Shown here one piece after another: positions 9,655 through 21,693 of a DNA stretch of 29,957 nucleotides. Below the pieces are notes generated by a model that searched no databases, was not told the origin of the DNA, and worked only from the letters and a program-made list of their open reading frames with translations. Numbering within the stretch: the first letter of the stretch is position 1; the number at the start of each line of letters is the position of its first letter. The translations under genes and the position numbers were made by a program. Source of the DNA: Hymenoscyphus infarciens (lineage: Eukaryota > Ascomycota > Leotiomycetes > Helotiales > Helotiaceae); contig LLCB01000492.1 of the NCBI GenBank assembly GCA_001414345.1, forward strand, positions 1-29,957. Direction: 5' to 3'.

Positions 9655-9785
9655 CTACTTCTCTTCTTCTCTTTAACAACGATTAGGTCCTTCGAGCTTT
9701 TACTCCTCTTCTTCTCTTCAACGACGATCAGGTCTTTCAAGCTTCTACTCCTCTTCTTCTCTTTAATAATAATTAGGTTCTTTAT
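9655..9785. repeat. tandem array, 45-bp unit, three copies
   Basis: CTCTTCTTCTCTT starts at 9661, 9706 and 9751. Each unit continues through an AACGACGATCAGGT-like word. The period is a multiple of three, so it could come from a coding repeat, but no frame around it is convincing. Confidence 0.85.
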
Positions 9786-10005
9786 TACTACTAAATCATA
9801 AACAAGTATATTTGTTCGATTAGCTATACTACCGCCGCCTCTAACAGTCTTATCTAAGAGTATAAGCCGAGATTAAATATATAGAAAGGATATTATAAGA
9901 AGTTAGATATTAGCTATAATATAACTATATATACGTAGTAGCGTTATAAAGTAAGCCTAAGTTTAGTTTTAGTTCTAGCTACGTTATAGAATTAAATAAT
10001 AACCT

Positions 10006-10105
10006 CGTTCTCTATCTTCTATAATATTATCGTTCTCTATCTCCTATAATATTATCGTCCTCTATCTCTTATAATATCCTTATCTTCTATCTCTTATAGT
10101 ATATT
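10006..10105. repeat. tandem array, 25-bp unit, about four copies
   Basis: CGTTCTCTATCT at 10006, 10031 and 10056, followed by a diverged unit near 10080, with TATAATATTAT between them. Confidence 0.85.
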
Positions 10106-10249
10106 AGTTTTCTAGAGTCTCTAATCTTCTTTACTTTCCTATAGTTTATATCTATCCTAGTATTATCTATTTACATATAGTTTAAAGGAGTATTTATTAT
10201 AGTATAAAAGCAACTATTAGTTATAAAAAGAGGAGTTAAGATTAAGTAA

Positions 10250-10430
10250 AGTTAAATTATTATAAGGAATTATATTTATAAGAAAGCGTATTTATAAATT
10301 ATATTTATAAGGAAATATATTTATAAATCGTATTTATAAATCGTTATAGAGTTATTATATTATAAATCGTAGAGTTATTAAATCACAGGGTTATTAAATC
10401 GCAGAGTTATTATATTATAAACTTAAGGCT
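10250..10430. repeat. short degenerate repeats (TATTTATAAATCGTAGAGTTATTA words)
   Basis: GTATTTATAAATCG and AGAGTTATTAAATC words recur several times without a constant period. Non-coding. Confidence 0.6.
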
Positions 10431-11499
10431 CTAAGACTAGGCTACAAAAACTAATCTCTAATATATATCTTTTATAAATAGCCTCTAATTAGCTAGCTTT
10501 CTTATAATAAATTTAACTTTATATTACTTAAATATAATTAAGTAGAGTTATAAATATCTTATAAAAAGAGTAGCTTAATTAGTTAATATATAGTTATATA
10601 GACGTTATATAAGAGCTTAACTTATTATTTCTATTATTAAGATATATAACTAACCTACTAATAAATGTTTATAATAGTATTAATAGCTCTTTAGCTTAAT
10701 ATATACACTTTACCTTTAAGAGTAGGGGTTTCCTTAACTAGATATAAAATTATAGTCTTATAAGATTATTACACTTCTAATTATATCTTAATTTAAGAGT
10801 CTTTAGATAAAGTTTACTACTATTTCTTAGTTATAAAGTTCTTTAAATTTTAATATAGTTAAGTATATTCTTATTTTACTACTGTTTTTTTTACTAGAAT
10901 TACTACTCTTATATCTTATAAGATATCTAGAAGCTAATATATATAACTTAATTTACCTCTAGTATATAAATTATAAATAGCTAGGTATCTTAGAGTATTA
11001 TTTCTTTTTATTAAAAGTCTAACTATAAAATATACCTATATTATTAAAAAATAAGAGTAAAGTATTAAGATTATAAAGTATAAAATAGATCTTTACTATT
11101 TATATAGAATAAAGAATATAGTATTATATAAAATAAATAATATAGTATATTAACTCTAAACTCCTACTATAAATAGAGTATAATAACTAGAGTATAATAA
11201 TAAATAGTAAATTCTACTAAGTATTATAAAATAAATTAATACTAAAACATTCTCTCTCTATTTACTTATTCCTTTATTCTATTATTCTCTTATAAATTTA
11301 TATAATTATTAAAGATAATACTAATCTATATCTAAGAAAAGCTTTTTAACCTAATATAACTAATATATATAAAGTATAGAAAGGACTTAAAAGTAGAAGT
11401 AATAAGAAAAAGTAAAAGATAAAAGTAATAAGAAAAAGTAAAAGATAGAAAATTAAATACTAAAATACTAAACACTAGATACCTAGACTAAAGAGGCTC
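10431..11499. other. AT-rich stretch without recognised content
   Basis: No frame with only RIP-type stops is convincing here. A 27-bp near-duplication (AAGTAATAAGAAAAAGTAAA) lies at about 11397-11450. A CTAAGAAAAGCTTTT palindrome-like motif is at about 11327-11350. Confidence 0.4.
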
Positions 11500-13170
11500 T
11501 AGAAAAGGCTTTTCTCTTCTCTACTAAGATTATTACTCTTCTCTTAATTTATTATCTCTCTCTTTATTACTATTAGAAAAGAACCTATCTAAGATATTAG
11601 CTTTATCTATTTTATTAATATCTAACTATATAGATAGTATCTTAGAAGCTAGTATAAGATTAATATCTTATAAAAGAAAGTACTTAATAATATAATACTT
11701 AATAATCTTCTTATATTTATATATACTTTCTAAGAACGTTATAGCCTATTAGTAATTATAAGAAGAGTTATTTAATAGAATATCTTAATTATATAAGACA
11801 TTTATATAAGCTAGTATAAGTATATAGATATATATAACTATCTTAAGTAAGCCTTTACTACCTTCTTAGGTAAAAGAACTTATATTTCAACTAATAATAA
11901 CCCTTTTAAGTAATTTAATTAAAATCTACTAATTAGTAGGTAAAATAGAATAATACAAGTAACTAATACTTCTAGTATTTCTATCTAATAGTATTAAATA
12001 CGTTATCTTATTTAGTTAATCTATTCTACTCTATATTATCTATAAACACTTAGACAACGATTTAAAATACTCGATTATACGTCTAAGACTTCTAATTCTT
12101 TATATCTTATAAAGTCTTTTTACTAGCCTCTCTTACTAAAGAATAATACTCTTTATATAGATAATATACTTTTATACCTAGTAATATAATATCTTTATAG
12201 TAAAACGTAGCTAAGAATAGTTACTAGTTAAGCTACTTAAGTTTATAGTTAGCTTTAGTCTTAGAAATAGAAAATTTAATAACTTCAACGTCTTTAGAAA
12301 GTAAGTTATAGTAATCTATAGTTTACTCTTTAGTAGATATTACTAGTAGATATAGAGAGGTTTAGGAGGCTACTACTACTGTTTTCCTTACTTTAGAAAG
12401 AGCTAGTTTAGCCTTTATTACCTTAGATTTTAAAATAATAGATATCTTTATTATAACCTTAGTAGAGTTATTAGAATATAGTATATTAGTTAATAGAGTA
12501 TTCTAGGAAAGGGTTTTCTAGATATATCTTACTTTTAGAGAAAAGAGTTAACCTCTAAGACTTTAACTTAGGTGGTTTATCTAGAGAGTTAAGAGTAAGA
12601 CTATTATTATCCTATTTATATTAATTTACTATATTATACTCTAGCTTCTTTCTATACGTATTATTTAATTAAGAAAGATATATAGAACAACAGGTATTAT
12701 TAACTTAAGTATTATCTATACTCTTTAGAAAACTGTCTTTATATTATTCTTATTATAGTAGATAAGAAGTAGCTAACTCTTTATCTTAATTTTCTTCTAT
12801 ATAGAAATTATTAATTAGATAAGTTTTCTTATTCTATAATAGCTTTTAAGATTATTATAAAGGTATATAATAATTACTCTTCTAAGATAGCTTTTAAGAT
12901 TATTATAAAGGTATATAATAATTACTCTTCTAAGATAGCTTTTAAGTATGTTTTACTTTATATTAACTTCTTATACTAGTTACGTTATCTAGAAGTTTAT
13001 TAATCGAGGCTAATAGTACTTATCTTTTAGACTTATTCTTAGATTTATTTACCTAGGAAAGGCTTTCTTAGTATAAAGACTATAGATAGTAGATAGTAGA
13101 TATAAAATACCTTTTTTAATATAAGAGAGGAAGTTATTTATTCTTCTTTACTAGTATTATCTAGGTTCTA
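11500..13170 (-). pseudogene. unidentified broken reading frame, leftward, downstream part
   Basis: On the minus strand, between about 13170 and 11500, long stretches are open except for TAA and TAG stops, as in known RIP-damaged genes nearby. Around 12500-11950 one frame reads with few stops and includes KAKLALSKVRKTVVVAS, YYNLLSKDVEVIKFSISKTK and KVYYLYKEYYSLVREASKK. A frame change is needed near 12520, which could be an intron or an indel. A 48-bp in-frame duplication (16 residues) lies at 12839-12934. The frame continues across B6 into 15129-15370. I do not recognise the family; no helicase, RT, integrase or DDE motif is visible. Confidence 0.5.
12839..12934. repeat. 48-bp direct duplication inside the leftward frame
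   Basis: Two adjacent identical 48-bp copies beginning ATAGCTTTTAAGATT (12839-12886 and 12887-12934). A multiple of three, so it duplicates 16 codons. Perfect identity in a RIP-damaged region suggests that it arose after most mutation. Confidence 0.95.
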
Positions 13171-13348
13171 TACGTATATGCTCACTTGCTTTTACTTAAA
13201 CCTAGTTTAAATCGGTATTGAATTGATTTTAATAGGTTTAGAATAGGTTCTAAATAGGTTCTGAATAGGTTTTGAATAGGTTTTGAATAGGTTCGGAATA
13301 GGTTCTGAATAGGTTTGGAATAGGTTCTGAATAGGTTCTGAACCTCTT

Positions 13349-13640
13349 TGAATCGTTGAAACGTTCGGAGCTATAGCTGGACTATAGTTTAGAAAGGTTC
13401 TAAATCTATTTAGAGCTTATTTAGAGAGGTTCTGAATCTATTCCGAATCGTTGAAACGTTCGGAGCTATAGCTGGACTGTAGTTTAGAAAGGTTCTAAAC
13501 CTATTTAGAGCTTATTTAGAGAGGTTCTAAACCTATTCTAAATCGTTGAAACGTTTAGAGCTATAGCTAGACTATAGTTTAGAAAGGTTCTAAACCTATT
13601 TAGAACTTATTTAGAGAGGTTCTGAACCTATTTAGAACTT
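13349..13640. repeat. 95-bp tandem repeat, three copies, in B6
   Basis: TCGTTGAAACGTT occurs at 13353, 13448 and 13543. Each unit includes GAGCTATAGCTGGACT and TAGAAAGGTTCTAAA. It is preceded by an 11-12-bp GAATAGGTTCT array (13225-13345). Confidence 0.9.
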
Positions 13641-14714
13641 ATTTAGAGAGATTCCGAACCTATTCTAAGTAGTTCTAAGTAGCTTAAGTTATTCTATTAT
13701 AACTAATACTAGCTTTAGTATATACTAGTTATATCTTAGTAGTATATTAATACTTAAAAATTACTTAGAAGAAAAAATAAAAAGTCTAGAGAGAGTGTTT
13801 TTTTTTTTAAAGGCGATTTAAGCGACTTTTTACATATTAACTTTAATTAGTAAGTATATATTAATAATCCTTAGAATTAGAGCTACTAGTATATAAGTTT
13901 TTAATATATTATATAACTAAAGTAGGTTATATAGTAGGGCGTGGCTTTTGTACTAGAGTCGCTCTTACTAAACACAGTGCGCTATATACAAGTAGCTATA
14001 TAACTGCTAAGACCTACGGACGCACGGGCTACCTCTACCTTCGACTTCGACTTCGTCGACTTCGACTTTGACTTTGACATCTTTGACATCGATACTTTGA
14101 CATTGACGATAACGACGACGACGACGATAACGATAATAACTCTCTTTTGCTATTATATTATATTCCTTACTTAGTATCGGTATCGGGCTGCTTATCGGTA
14201 TTGTAATCTAGGTTGTATTTGTCGTATTTGCTACCCCGGTTAATTCTACGTTATTGAATAATAATAATAATATACCTCTTCTTTTTTGACGATTTAGGCA
14301 TATTTCATAGTCGGACTTTTAGTATAGCGAATTAGAAGCTTTAGATTTGTTATCTACGTTATCGTTGTCGCTATTACATATAGTATATACTGTTTCTACT
14401 CTTACTTTCTAAACTAACGTACGTACCTTATAGTTTCTAACTAACTAACCAACTAACTAACCGACCGACTAACTGATTGAACTAATCATATTAAGGCATA
14501 TATATAGAGATAACGTTATTTGGGTTAGTGGAATATTCAGTAGAATAATCGGTGGAATTAGTGGAATCGGTGGAATTAGTAGAATTAGTGGAATTAGTAG
14601 AAGCAGGACCTAGGTATTTAGGTATATTACGTAAGAGTAGTATAGCTATGTAATATACACCTTTTTACGTGATTTTAAAATTTAAGTCCTTTTTCAAGCT
14701 CTTTTAATTCTTTT

Positions 14715-15000
14715 TCAATACTAGCTTAAAACTAGCTTAAAGCTAGTTCTAAGCTAGTTCTACTGGTTCTAAACTGGTTCTAAACTGGTTCTGAACTGGT
14801 TTTGAACTAGTTCTGAACTAGTTCAGAACTAAAGTCGACTCTAAATTAGATACGTTTAAGGTGTTACAGATAAAGAAACTAATTTAGCTCTGGTTCTAAA
14901 CTAATTTAGCTCTAGTTCCAAACTAGTTCTAAACTAGTTCTAAACTAGCTCTAAACTAGCTCTAAACTAGTTCTAAACTAGTTCTGAACTAGTTCCAAGC
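14715..15000. repeat. subterminal CTAGTTCTAAA arrays in B6
   Basis: Two runs of about 10-bp units (ACTAGTTCTA/ACTGGTTCTG), separated by a unique stretch with GGTGTTACAGATAAAG near 14860. The same layout is in B7 (28675-28900). Confidence 0.85.
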
Positions 15001-15128
15001 CGCTTAGAACATAATCTGATCCTAGGTTAACCTTGATTTAAATCGGAGCTAAATCAGAGTCAAACTAGAGTCGAACCAGAGTAGAACCAGAGTCGAACCA
15101 GAGTTAAGTAAATAGCGGTTCAGTAGTA

Positions 15129-15370
15129 TAGTACTTACTTATAAGTTTTAGTTAATTTATTTATAGAATAAGATAGTGTCTTCTTAGTAGATATAATAGT
15201 AGGTTTCTTAGACTTAGATAGTTAGAACTTAATATTACTAGGTTTACTTAAATTATAAACTATTATATTAGTACTACTAAAAGATAAGTATATATTTAAT
15301 AGTAATAAAGGAAATATATTAGTAGAAGATATTATAGAAAATAATAGATAATAATAATAAAACTTACTAA
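15129..15370 (-). pseudogene. unidentified broken reading frame, leftward, upstream part
   Basis: Continuation, N-terminal side, of the frame at 11500-13170. On the minus strand it includes SSTNIIVYNLSKPSNIKF and SKSKKPTIISTKKTLSYSIN, with one RIP-type stop between them. It passes through the B6 target TA in the same frame as the sequence beyond the insertion. The start codon is not identifiable. Together with the rightward frame beginning near 15830 this makes a divergent pair with about 450 bp between them. Confidence 0.45.
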
Positions 15371-15829
15371 GAAATAGAAACAGTTAGTCTTTTATACTTA
15401 TATAGTTTATTAGGTTATTAGGTAGAGGATAGTAGCGTTATTAGAATTAATCTAATATAAGTTTAAGAATAGAGTATTATAGATTTATAAGTTTAATATA
15501 GGTAAAAAGGCATATAGTTAAGTTAGTAAGGCCTTTTATAGATAAATTCTCTATTAACTATTTATGTTTATTTATATTCTAGAATACTTAATATTATAAA
15601 ATAAAGCTTATTTATAAGAGATCTTAGAAGTAAGAGAGGTCTCTACTAAATATAAATATTACTCTACTCCTACTAGAAAAGGTAGAGTATATAAGGCTAC
15701 TATTATAAAGTACTAGAGCTTTATAACATTTATTAAAAAATTAACAACCTTATAACTTTATAATCTCTTAATTAACTAATATACTATACTTAATATCTAC
15801 TAATCTATACTAGCATCTACTATATATAA

Positions 15830-18800
15830 TATAATTAACTTAATTAAATAATAAGAGCGTAAAACGATCCTCTATTATAGTATTAGTAAGTATACTCTTA
15901 TTAAATAGAAAGCTATCTTACTAATATATAGAAAAGGCTTTACTAGTAGCTATACTAAGCTACTATATAAGATTAATTATATTTACCTTACCTTTTAGAA
16001 ACTATTCTTAATTCTATATTATCTTATAATACCTTTCTATTAAAGAATATAATATAATAAAGCCTTTCCTAATATACTACCTTTAAAGGCTATATATACT
16101 AAAGCCTTAGTTACTAGCAGCAGTAATAATATAGATTATTTATATAGTAATCTATTATAAGACTAAAAGAAGTTTATAAATCTAAAAGAATATACTAAAT
16201 ATTTAAGCTTAGGCTCTAAAAAAGTAATAGACGAATTTATATAATCTAAGTAATAAGCGCCTTTCTAGAAAGAACTATAGAAGTATATTTTAAAACCTTA
16301 GACTAAACGAAATATTAAAGAGAGGAAGAGCTAATAGAGATCTAAATTAGATAAAGTATAATAGGAACTAGAAGCTAGAGAGTCTAGCTAGTAAGTAAAA
16401 TATAGTATATCTATTATTAATATATATAATTAGAGAGAAAAGGAGTATAAGACTCGATTTCTATTTTATATATATAAGATAACTATAATAAAGGATAGTC
16501 TTTTTACTAACTATATAAGTAATATAACGTAAAACGAGATTAACTAGCAGATCTAGAATCTCTACTACTATTAGTAGATATTATAATATATAAGTTATAT
16601 AAAGATACTATAAGTAAAGAAGGTAGCTAGAGACGTAGAACTAGTAAATTCTCTTAGAAAGGTATTAAAGAGTAAGAAAGGTAGGTACTATGTTTCTTAA
16701 ACTAGTCTTAAATAGTTAGTACTAGACCTAAATAACCTACTATCTCGTCTTCGATATAGTATAGCTACTATTAAGTAAGGCTTACTTAGCTTTAAAGCTA
16801 CTCTTACTAAGTATAAATCTATAAAATTACTTATAAAGCGTATATTTATAAAGGATAATATTACGTCTAAAAAGGAATTTATAAAAGTAGATAAGACTAA
16901 AATAGAGAATGCTACTATTAATAAAGAGGACGTTAGTAGAGAGAATATAGTAGATAAGATAGAAGAAGATATTAGACAATCTAATTAGAAGTAGCTTATC
17001 TCTACTAAGAATCCTAATAATATTTAGAATAAGTCTACTATATATAACACATATATACTCTTATAAATTACTACCTACTAGAATAATAATCTAGTACTTA
17101 TTAAGAGATTAGTATAAAGACTAGAGTTATAATCTAACTTCTTAGTAAAGATTTAGAAAATAAAGATAAAACATTAGAATAATATTATTAAAGAAATTAT
17201 AAATAATACTATAATTAAACCTAAAGAATATATAGCTAAAGAGTAAGACTTTTTATAAATAATTAAAAACGTGATAGAGAACTCTATCTTTAAGCTAAGT
17301 AATTACTTTAATATATATTAAGAGATATATTTAGATCTTAATTACCTTATCTTCTCTTGAATATCTATTACTTACTTATTTCTCTTATAGTAGGTTATAG
17401 CTATTAATACTATATTTATAATTAAGGAGTTAGAATATAATATTACCTTACTTAGAGATAAGATTAGTATAGAAAAGATCTTATTTATAATTAGATTTAT
17501 TTATAAGATATATCTAAAAAAGCCTTTCTTAGATATATAAGTACTAATTAATAATAGTCTATATTAGTTTACTATAAGGCTTTAATAGTTTATTATAGTA
17601 TTAAGAAATCCTATTATATAATAAAGCACTTCTAGAAATAAAATAAGAGAATAGGTTAAAAGCTTATTAAGCTTAAATAGAATAGTAGACTACTATAGCT
17701 ATAGTACTTCCTTTATCTACTATTATTAATTCTCTAAAACATAGCTACTTTTAAGAAGTTCTTAAATCTCTTAACTTCTTTAGTATACTATAATAATAAA
17801 CGAGTAAAGATATATAATATATACTCTAAAGTAATTAAAGAATTAATTAAGACTAACTAGTAGACTTACTCTCTCTTAGATAAGGAGAATAAGAATAATA
17901 TAGCTATAGTTATTATCTCTTCTATTAATATAATAACTAGTTAGTATAGGCTATAAGACCTTTCCCTCTAGTAGTAGAAGAATAGCTAGTTAAAGGAATC
18001 TATATAATATCTAAACTATTATACTACTCTAGACCCGATATAGCCTAGCTATATTAGTAGTTATTTTACTAAAAGTTATATAGATAAAGCGTCTAATCTA
18101 AAGAATCTATATATAGAAGAGAATAGCCTAGTACGTTTTTTTAGTAGCTTCTATATCTTAGCTAATATAAATTTTTTTCCTAATTCTATTACTAATGTTC
18201 TTAAGATCGCTTATTTATTAGAAGCTAGAAAGGACTAGGAATTACTAGACTAATTAGCTAAATAAGACGTTAATTTATAAACGAACCTATTTAAGCTAGA
18301 TAATAGACATTCTATATAGGTTTTATATAAGACTACCTATTATATTAAGAAATATATCTAATTAGATAAAATTAAATAGAACCTTAAATATAATCTAGTA
18401 AAGTAGAGGTTATACCTTAGCCGTGTTCTTAAGAATATTATAATTAAGCGTACTTAGTCTTCTCTAAATCCTAAGACTAGGAACTCTATTAAAGATAGCC
18501 TTACTTATCTTATACGCTACTAGTTATATAGTGTATTTATACTAGACGAGCTTTTAGAGTATACTTATATATTATACCTTTTAATAAGGAAGCTTATATA
18601 CTATTACGTAGAGAATAGGAAATTAGTCTAGAACTGTTAAAAGTATCGTCGCCTACTACTATATTCTAATTCTATATAGTTTAAGCTTATTAAAGATACT
18701 TTATATTCGTAGTCTCTAAGTAAATAGAAGCAGAACTCTTATATACTTTAGTTATAGCTATGCTTATATAAGAATCGAGGTAAGTAAGTCTTTACTACTC

Positions 18801-19585
18801 TATCTAATAAGACAGATATACTTAGGATTTTACATATAGTAGGAGCTAGAGCCTTTAAAAATAGAGAAGCTTATTATATTATCTTATTAATTATAATTTA
18901 AAAGTAAAAAAAGATAACTATTTAATATAGCCTCTTAGCTACTTAGCTCCTCGTTTATAGTATTCTATAACTTTTAGATATTAACTATACTACTTTTATA
19001 TCTAAATTAGATATACTTAAACACTAAGATCTAATTAATAAATTTATAACTAATCTTAATTTATACTTCGTTTTCATCAGAGGACATTATATTAGTTAAA
19101 GAGGAGTTAATCTCTAGGAGCTATATTACTATAGTTAGTCTTAAGACTTAGCATTAAACTAGAGTATTAAAGCTTAAAAACTAGGCTAACTCTACTAATA
19201 AAGTTAACTAGATAACGTCTACTACCTTTACTAATATATTATTAGCACTATTTATAACTATATCGTTCTAAATAACATCTATAAATACTTATTAATAGTA
19301 ATATCTAAGCTTAATAAAGAGATTAATACTATTATAAGCGTTAGTAGCGATAAAGAGTACGTTATTAATAATTAGTTTCTTATCTAAGAAGAGCTTGTTT
19401 ATATACCTAATAACTATATCTTCTACGATATATAACTACTTAATACTTAGTAGCTTATAGAATATATACTCTATACTATTTAAGAGACTATAATAGTAGT
19501 AACAGAACTAGATAAGTAAAGCTTAATAGATATTACTAAGGTACTTAATAAATTAGACCTAGACAATAATCTTAATAGCTTATAA
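15830..19585 (+). pseudogene. long unidentified broken reading frame, rightward
   Basis: From about 15830 to 17050 one frame, and from about 18195 to 19585 another, are open apart from TAA and TAG. The part between is less clear, so introns or indels must separate them. Readable pieces include KAILLIYRKGFTSSYTKLLY (near 15910), EYTKYLSLGSKKVIDEF (near 16190), ARDVELVNSLRKVLKSKKG (near 16630), KIENATINKEDVSRENIVD (near 16900), LKIAYLLEARKD (near 18200), ILHIVGARAFKNREAYYIIL (near 18830) and LVYIPNNYIFYDI (near 19400). The whole would be over 1100 residues. I looked for helicase, RT, integrase, tyrosine recombinase (DUF3435) and DDE motifs and saw none that I would defend. Family unknown. Confidence 0.5.
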
Positions 19586-20149
19586 ATATATCTAAGAAAG
19601 GCTTTCTTTAGTTATCTATAATAGAGTAGGTAGAGATAACTACTTATATATTCCTTTTTATTTATTACTTTTCTTCTTTTATCTATTCTTTATATAAATA
19701 GAGGTCTACTAGCGTTTTCCTAATACTTAGTAATACTTAATATATATACTCTTTTTTTCTTTCTCCTATATACTACAAAGCTTACTTCTATTTTATAGGT
19801 TTTTTATATTATTTACTAGTTATATAGTAGTTTTCTCTAATATTAATAAAGTAATATTTAGTAGTAATAAAAGTTAATTAATTATTCTTTTATAAAAGTC
19901 TTTCTTAAGTACTATAATTTACTAATATAGTTAAATTATATTAAAATATAATATTATAGCTTTTTTAATTCTTTATTACTAAATTTCTACTAGAGAAAGA
20001 AAGACATAAGTAACTTTAATATAATAACTTTAATATAATACTATATAATTTTAAAACACTACTTTATACCTTATTTCTAAATTTAACTATAAGGCATATA
20101 GCTAAATTATTAGAAACTATTAAATAGTATACTATAATAGGTTCTTTTA
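19586..20149. other. AT-rich spacer with a palindrome-like motif
   Basis: A CTAAGAAAGGCTTTCTTTAG motif straddles the start (about 19588-19612). The rest is AT-rich with no repeat or frame that I can support. Confidence 0.4.
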
Positions 20150-20715
20150 ATATAGTAAGCTTAGGTTATTATCGTAAGACTATATAGGCCTTTCTTATAT
20201 ATAGAAATATAGTTAATAATAGGCTTATATAAGAACTAGATAGATATAAAGAAGTAGAGGCGAAGATTAATCTTATTTCTACGTTACCTATTTATATTAA
20301 AGATAAAGAGATAATACTTAGTATATAAATAATAAATAGATTAGAAATCCTTATAATAGAGCCTACCTAGTATTATAAAGATAAGTATATAATATTTAAA
20401 GAAGTAGCTAAATTAGAGTAAAACGATACTACTAAAAAGGCTAATTTTAAAGATAAGATTATAGTATACTATAATAATATACTTACTCTTTTATATAAAG
20501 TGTTTATCTTTCTAACTTCTATAGAATATATATAATATAATTAACAAAGCAGTTCTAGTACCTATATTCACTAATTTAGAGAACGATAACAATAATAATG
20601 CCGATAATAAAGGTAGTACGTCGTCTAGTAAAGATATTAATATAATAGTATTTAACTACTATCTAGTAGAGCTTCCTCTATAGAATCTAGACAACTTAGA
20701 CGTCGAGTCTATCTA
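20150..20715 (+). pseudogene. short unidentified broken reading frame, rightward
   Basis: From about 20150 a frame with RIP-type stops includes NRLIQELDRYKEVEAKINL (the Q is a TAA in the sequence) and KEVAKLE. After a frame change near 20540 a second frame reads LENDNNNNADNKGSTSSSKD (20570-20630) and ends near 20715 with LDNLDVES before a double stop. The Asn/Ser-rich linker and acidic end look like the tail of a protein. It may belong to the same gene as the preceding frame. It ends just before A3 and shows no convincing copia similarity, although copia-2 integrase lies on the far side of A3. Confidence 0.4.
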
Positions 20716-21147
20716 ATAAATACTTTACTGCCAACTAGCGAGGGTTTTGAGACGGGGTTAAATCCGGTTTAACCCCGACTTAAGGTGATTTAGACCGATT
20801 CCAGAAGCGTGTTCGAGCTAGTTTATAAACTAGATTAAAGCAGTTTAAAATGATTTAAGAACTAGGTTAAACATGCTTTGAAACCGACTTAAGATAATTT
20901 ATAGCAGTAAAACCCGACTCGTTTTAGCGAGTCGAACCGGGTTATGAACCGGGTTAGTGAGTTGAGTTAGTATCGGACACTAGTTTAACTTAATTCTAGA
21001 CCTGCCTTAAACTAGTAGTAACTTAGTATTAGAGTAGCGTTATATTAGTACTAAAAACTATTTAAAATCACTAGAGAATATATATAAAAAAAGACTAAAA
21101 TCACGTGATTAGGCGTATATTACGTAGCTATACTACTCTTATATAAC

Positions 21148-21402
21148 ATGCCCTGGTTCGTCGAATGCTTAAGTCCTGCTTCTACCAATTCTACCAATTC
21201 CACCAATTCCACCGATTCCACCGATTCCACCGACCTAGATAACGTTATCTCTATATGTATGCCTCGATTTGATTGGTTAGATCGGTCGGTCGGTCGGTCG
21301 GTCAGAAACTATAAGGCACGTACGTTAGTTCAGGAAGTAAGAGTAGAAATAGTACGTATTGTAAAAGCAATAGCGATAGCAATAATAACAGCGATAACGT
21401 AG
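21148..21402 (+). CDS. Ser-Thr-Asn repeat ORF of the shared core (A3 copy)
   Basis: 84 codons starting MPWFVECLSPAS, then STN/STD triplets from the TTCCACCAA 9-mer, ICMPRFDWLDRSVGRSV over the GGTC tetramers, NYKARTLVQEV, and an Ala-Ile run from the CGATAG hexamer. A TATATAAC sequence lies just before the ATG. Equivalent starts in A2 (MPECPSPAS...) and B7 (MPECPGPAS...) stay in frame through ICMPR/VCMPR or stop earlier, because tetramer and 9-mer changes shift or end the frame. The varying length argues against strong selection. Function unknown. Confidence 0.25.
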   Translation: MPWFVECLSPASTNSTNSTNSTDSTDSTDLDNVISICMPRFDWLDRSVGRSVRNYKARTLVQEVRVEIVRIVKAIAIAIITAIT

Positions 21403-21477
21403 ATAACAAATCCGATACTTCTAATTCGCTAGGTAACTAATTCGAGGGCTCTAAGTTACTCTATCGAAAGTCTAACC

Positions 21478-21693
21478 GTGAAATATGCCTATATTATCGA
21501 CGACGTAGAATTAACTGGGGTAGTGAACGCGACGAATACGACGTCGATTACGATGCCGACTAGCGGCCTAATGCCGAGTAAGAAATACAATACGATAGCG
21601 ATATTAATAGATAGTTATCGTCGTCGTCGTTATCGAAGTGTCGATGTCGAAGTGTCGAAGTCGAAGTGTCGAAGTCGTCGAAGTCGAAGGTGA
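21478..21693 (+). CDS. small basic ORF of the shared core (A3 copy)
   Basis: 71 codons, homologous to the frames at 300-587, 5780-6031 and 29357-29530. It keeps IDDVELTGVVNATNTTSIT, SYRRRRYRS and a Lys/Ser/Arg tail; the usual MPKSS start has changed. Family unknown. Confidence 0.28.
   Translation: MKYAYIIDDVELTGVVNATNTTSITMPTSGLMPSKKYNTIAILIDSYRRRRYRSVDVEVSKSKCRSRRSRR

Larger units (their letters stand above)
13173..15126 (-). mobile_element. TIR element B6, 1954 bp, complete
   Basis: The right end, read inward, is CTACTGAACCGCTATTTACT and matches the start of B7. The left end begins CGTATATGCTCACTTGC. TA lies at both edges (13171-13172, 15127-15128). The ends are imperfect inverted repeats. 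The subterminal parts are repeat arrays: GAATAGGTTCT units (13225-13345), three 95-bp units (13349-13640), CTAGTTCTAAA units (14715-15000) and GAACCAGAGTC units (15050-15105). The shared core lies at about 13762-14677. Removing B6 with one TA joins the leftward frame without a break. No transposase gene. Confidence 0.85.

Noticed and set aside
15830..19585. Telomere-linked RecQ-type helicase
   Set aside because: Long frames in a repeat-rich region suggested it, but no Walker A, DEAH box or other helicase motif could be found even when allowing for RIP changes.
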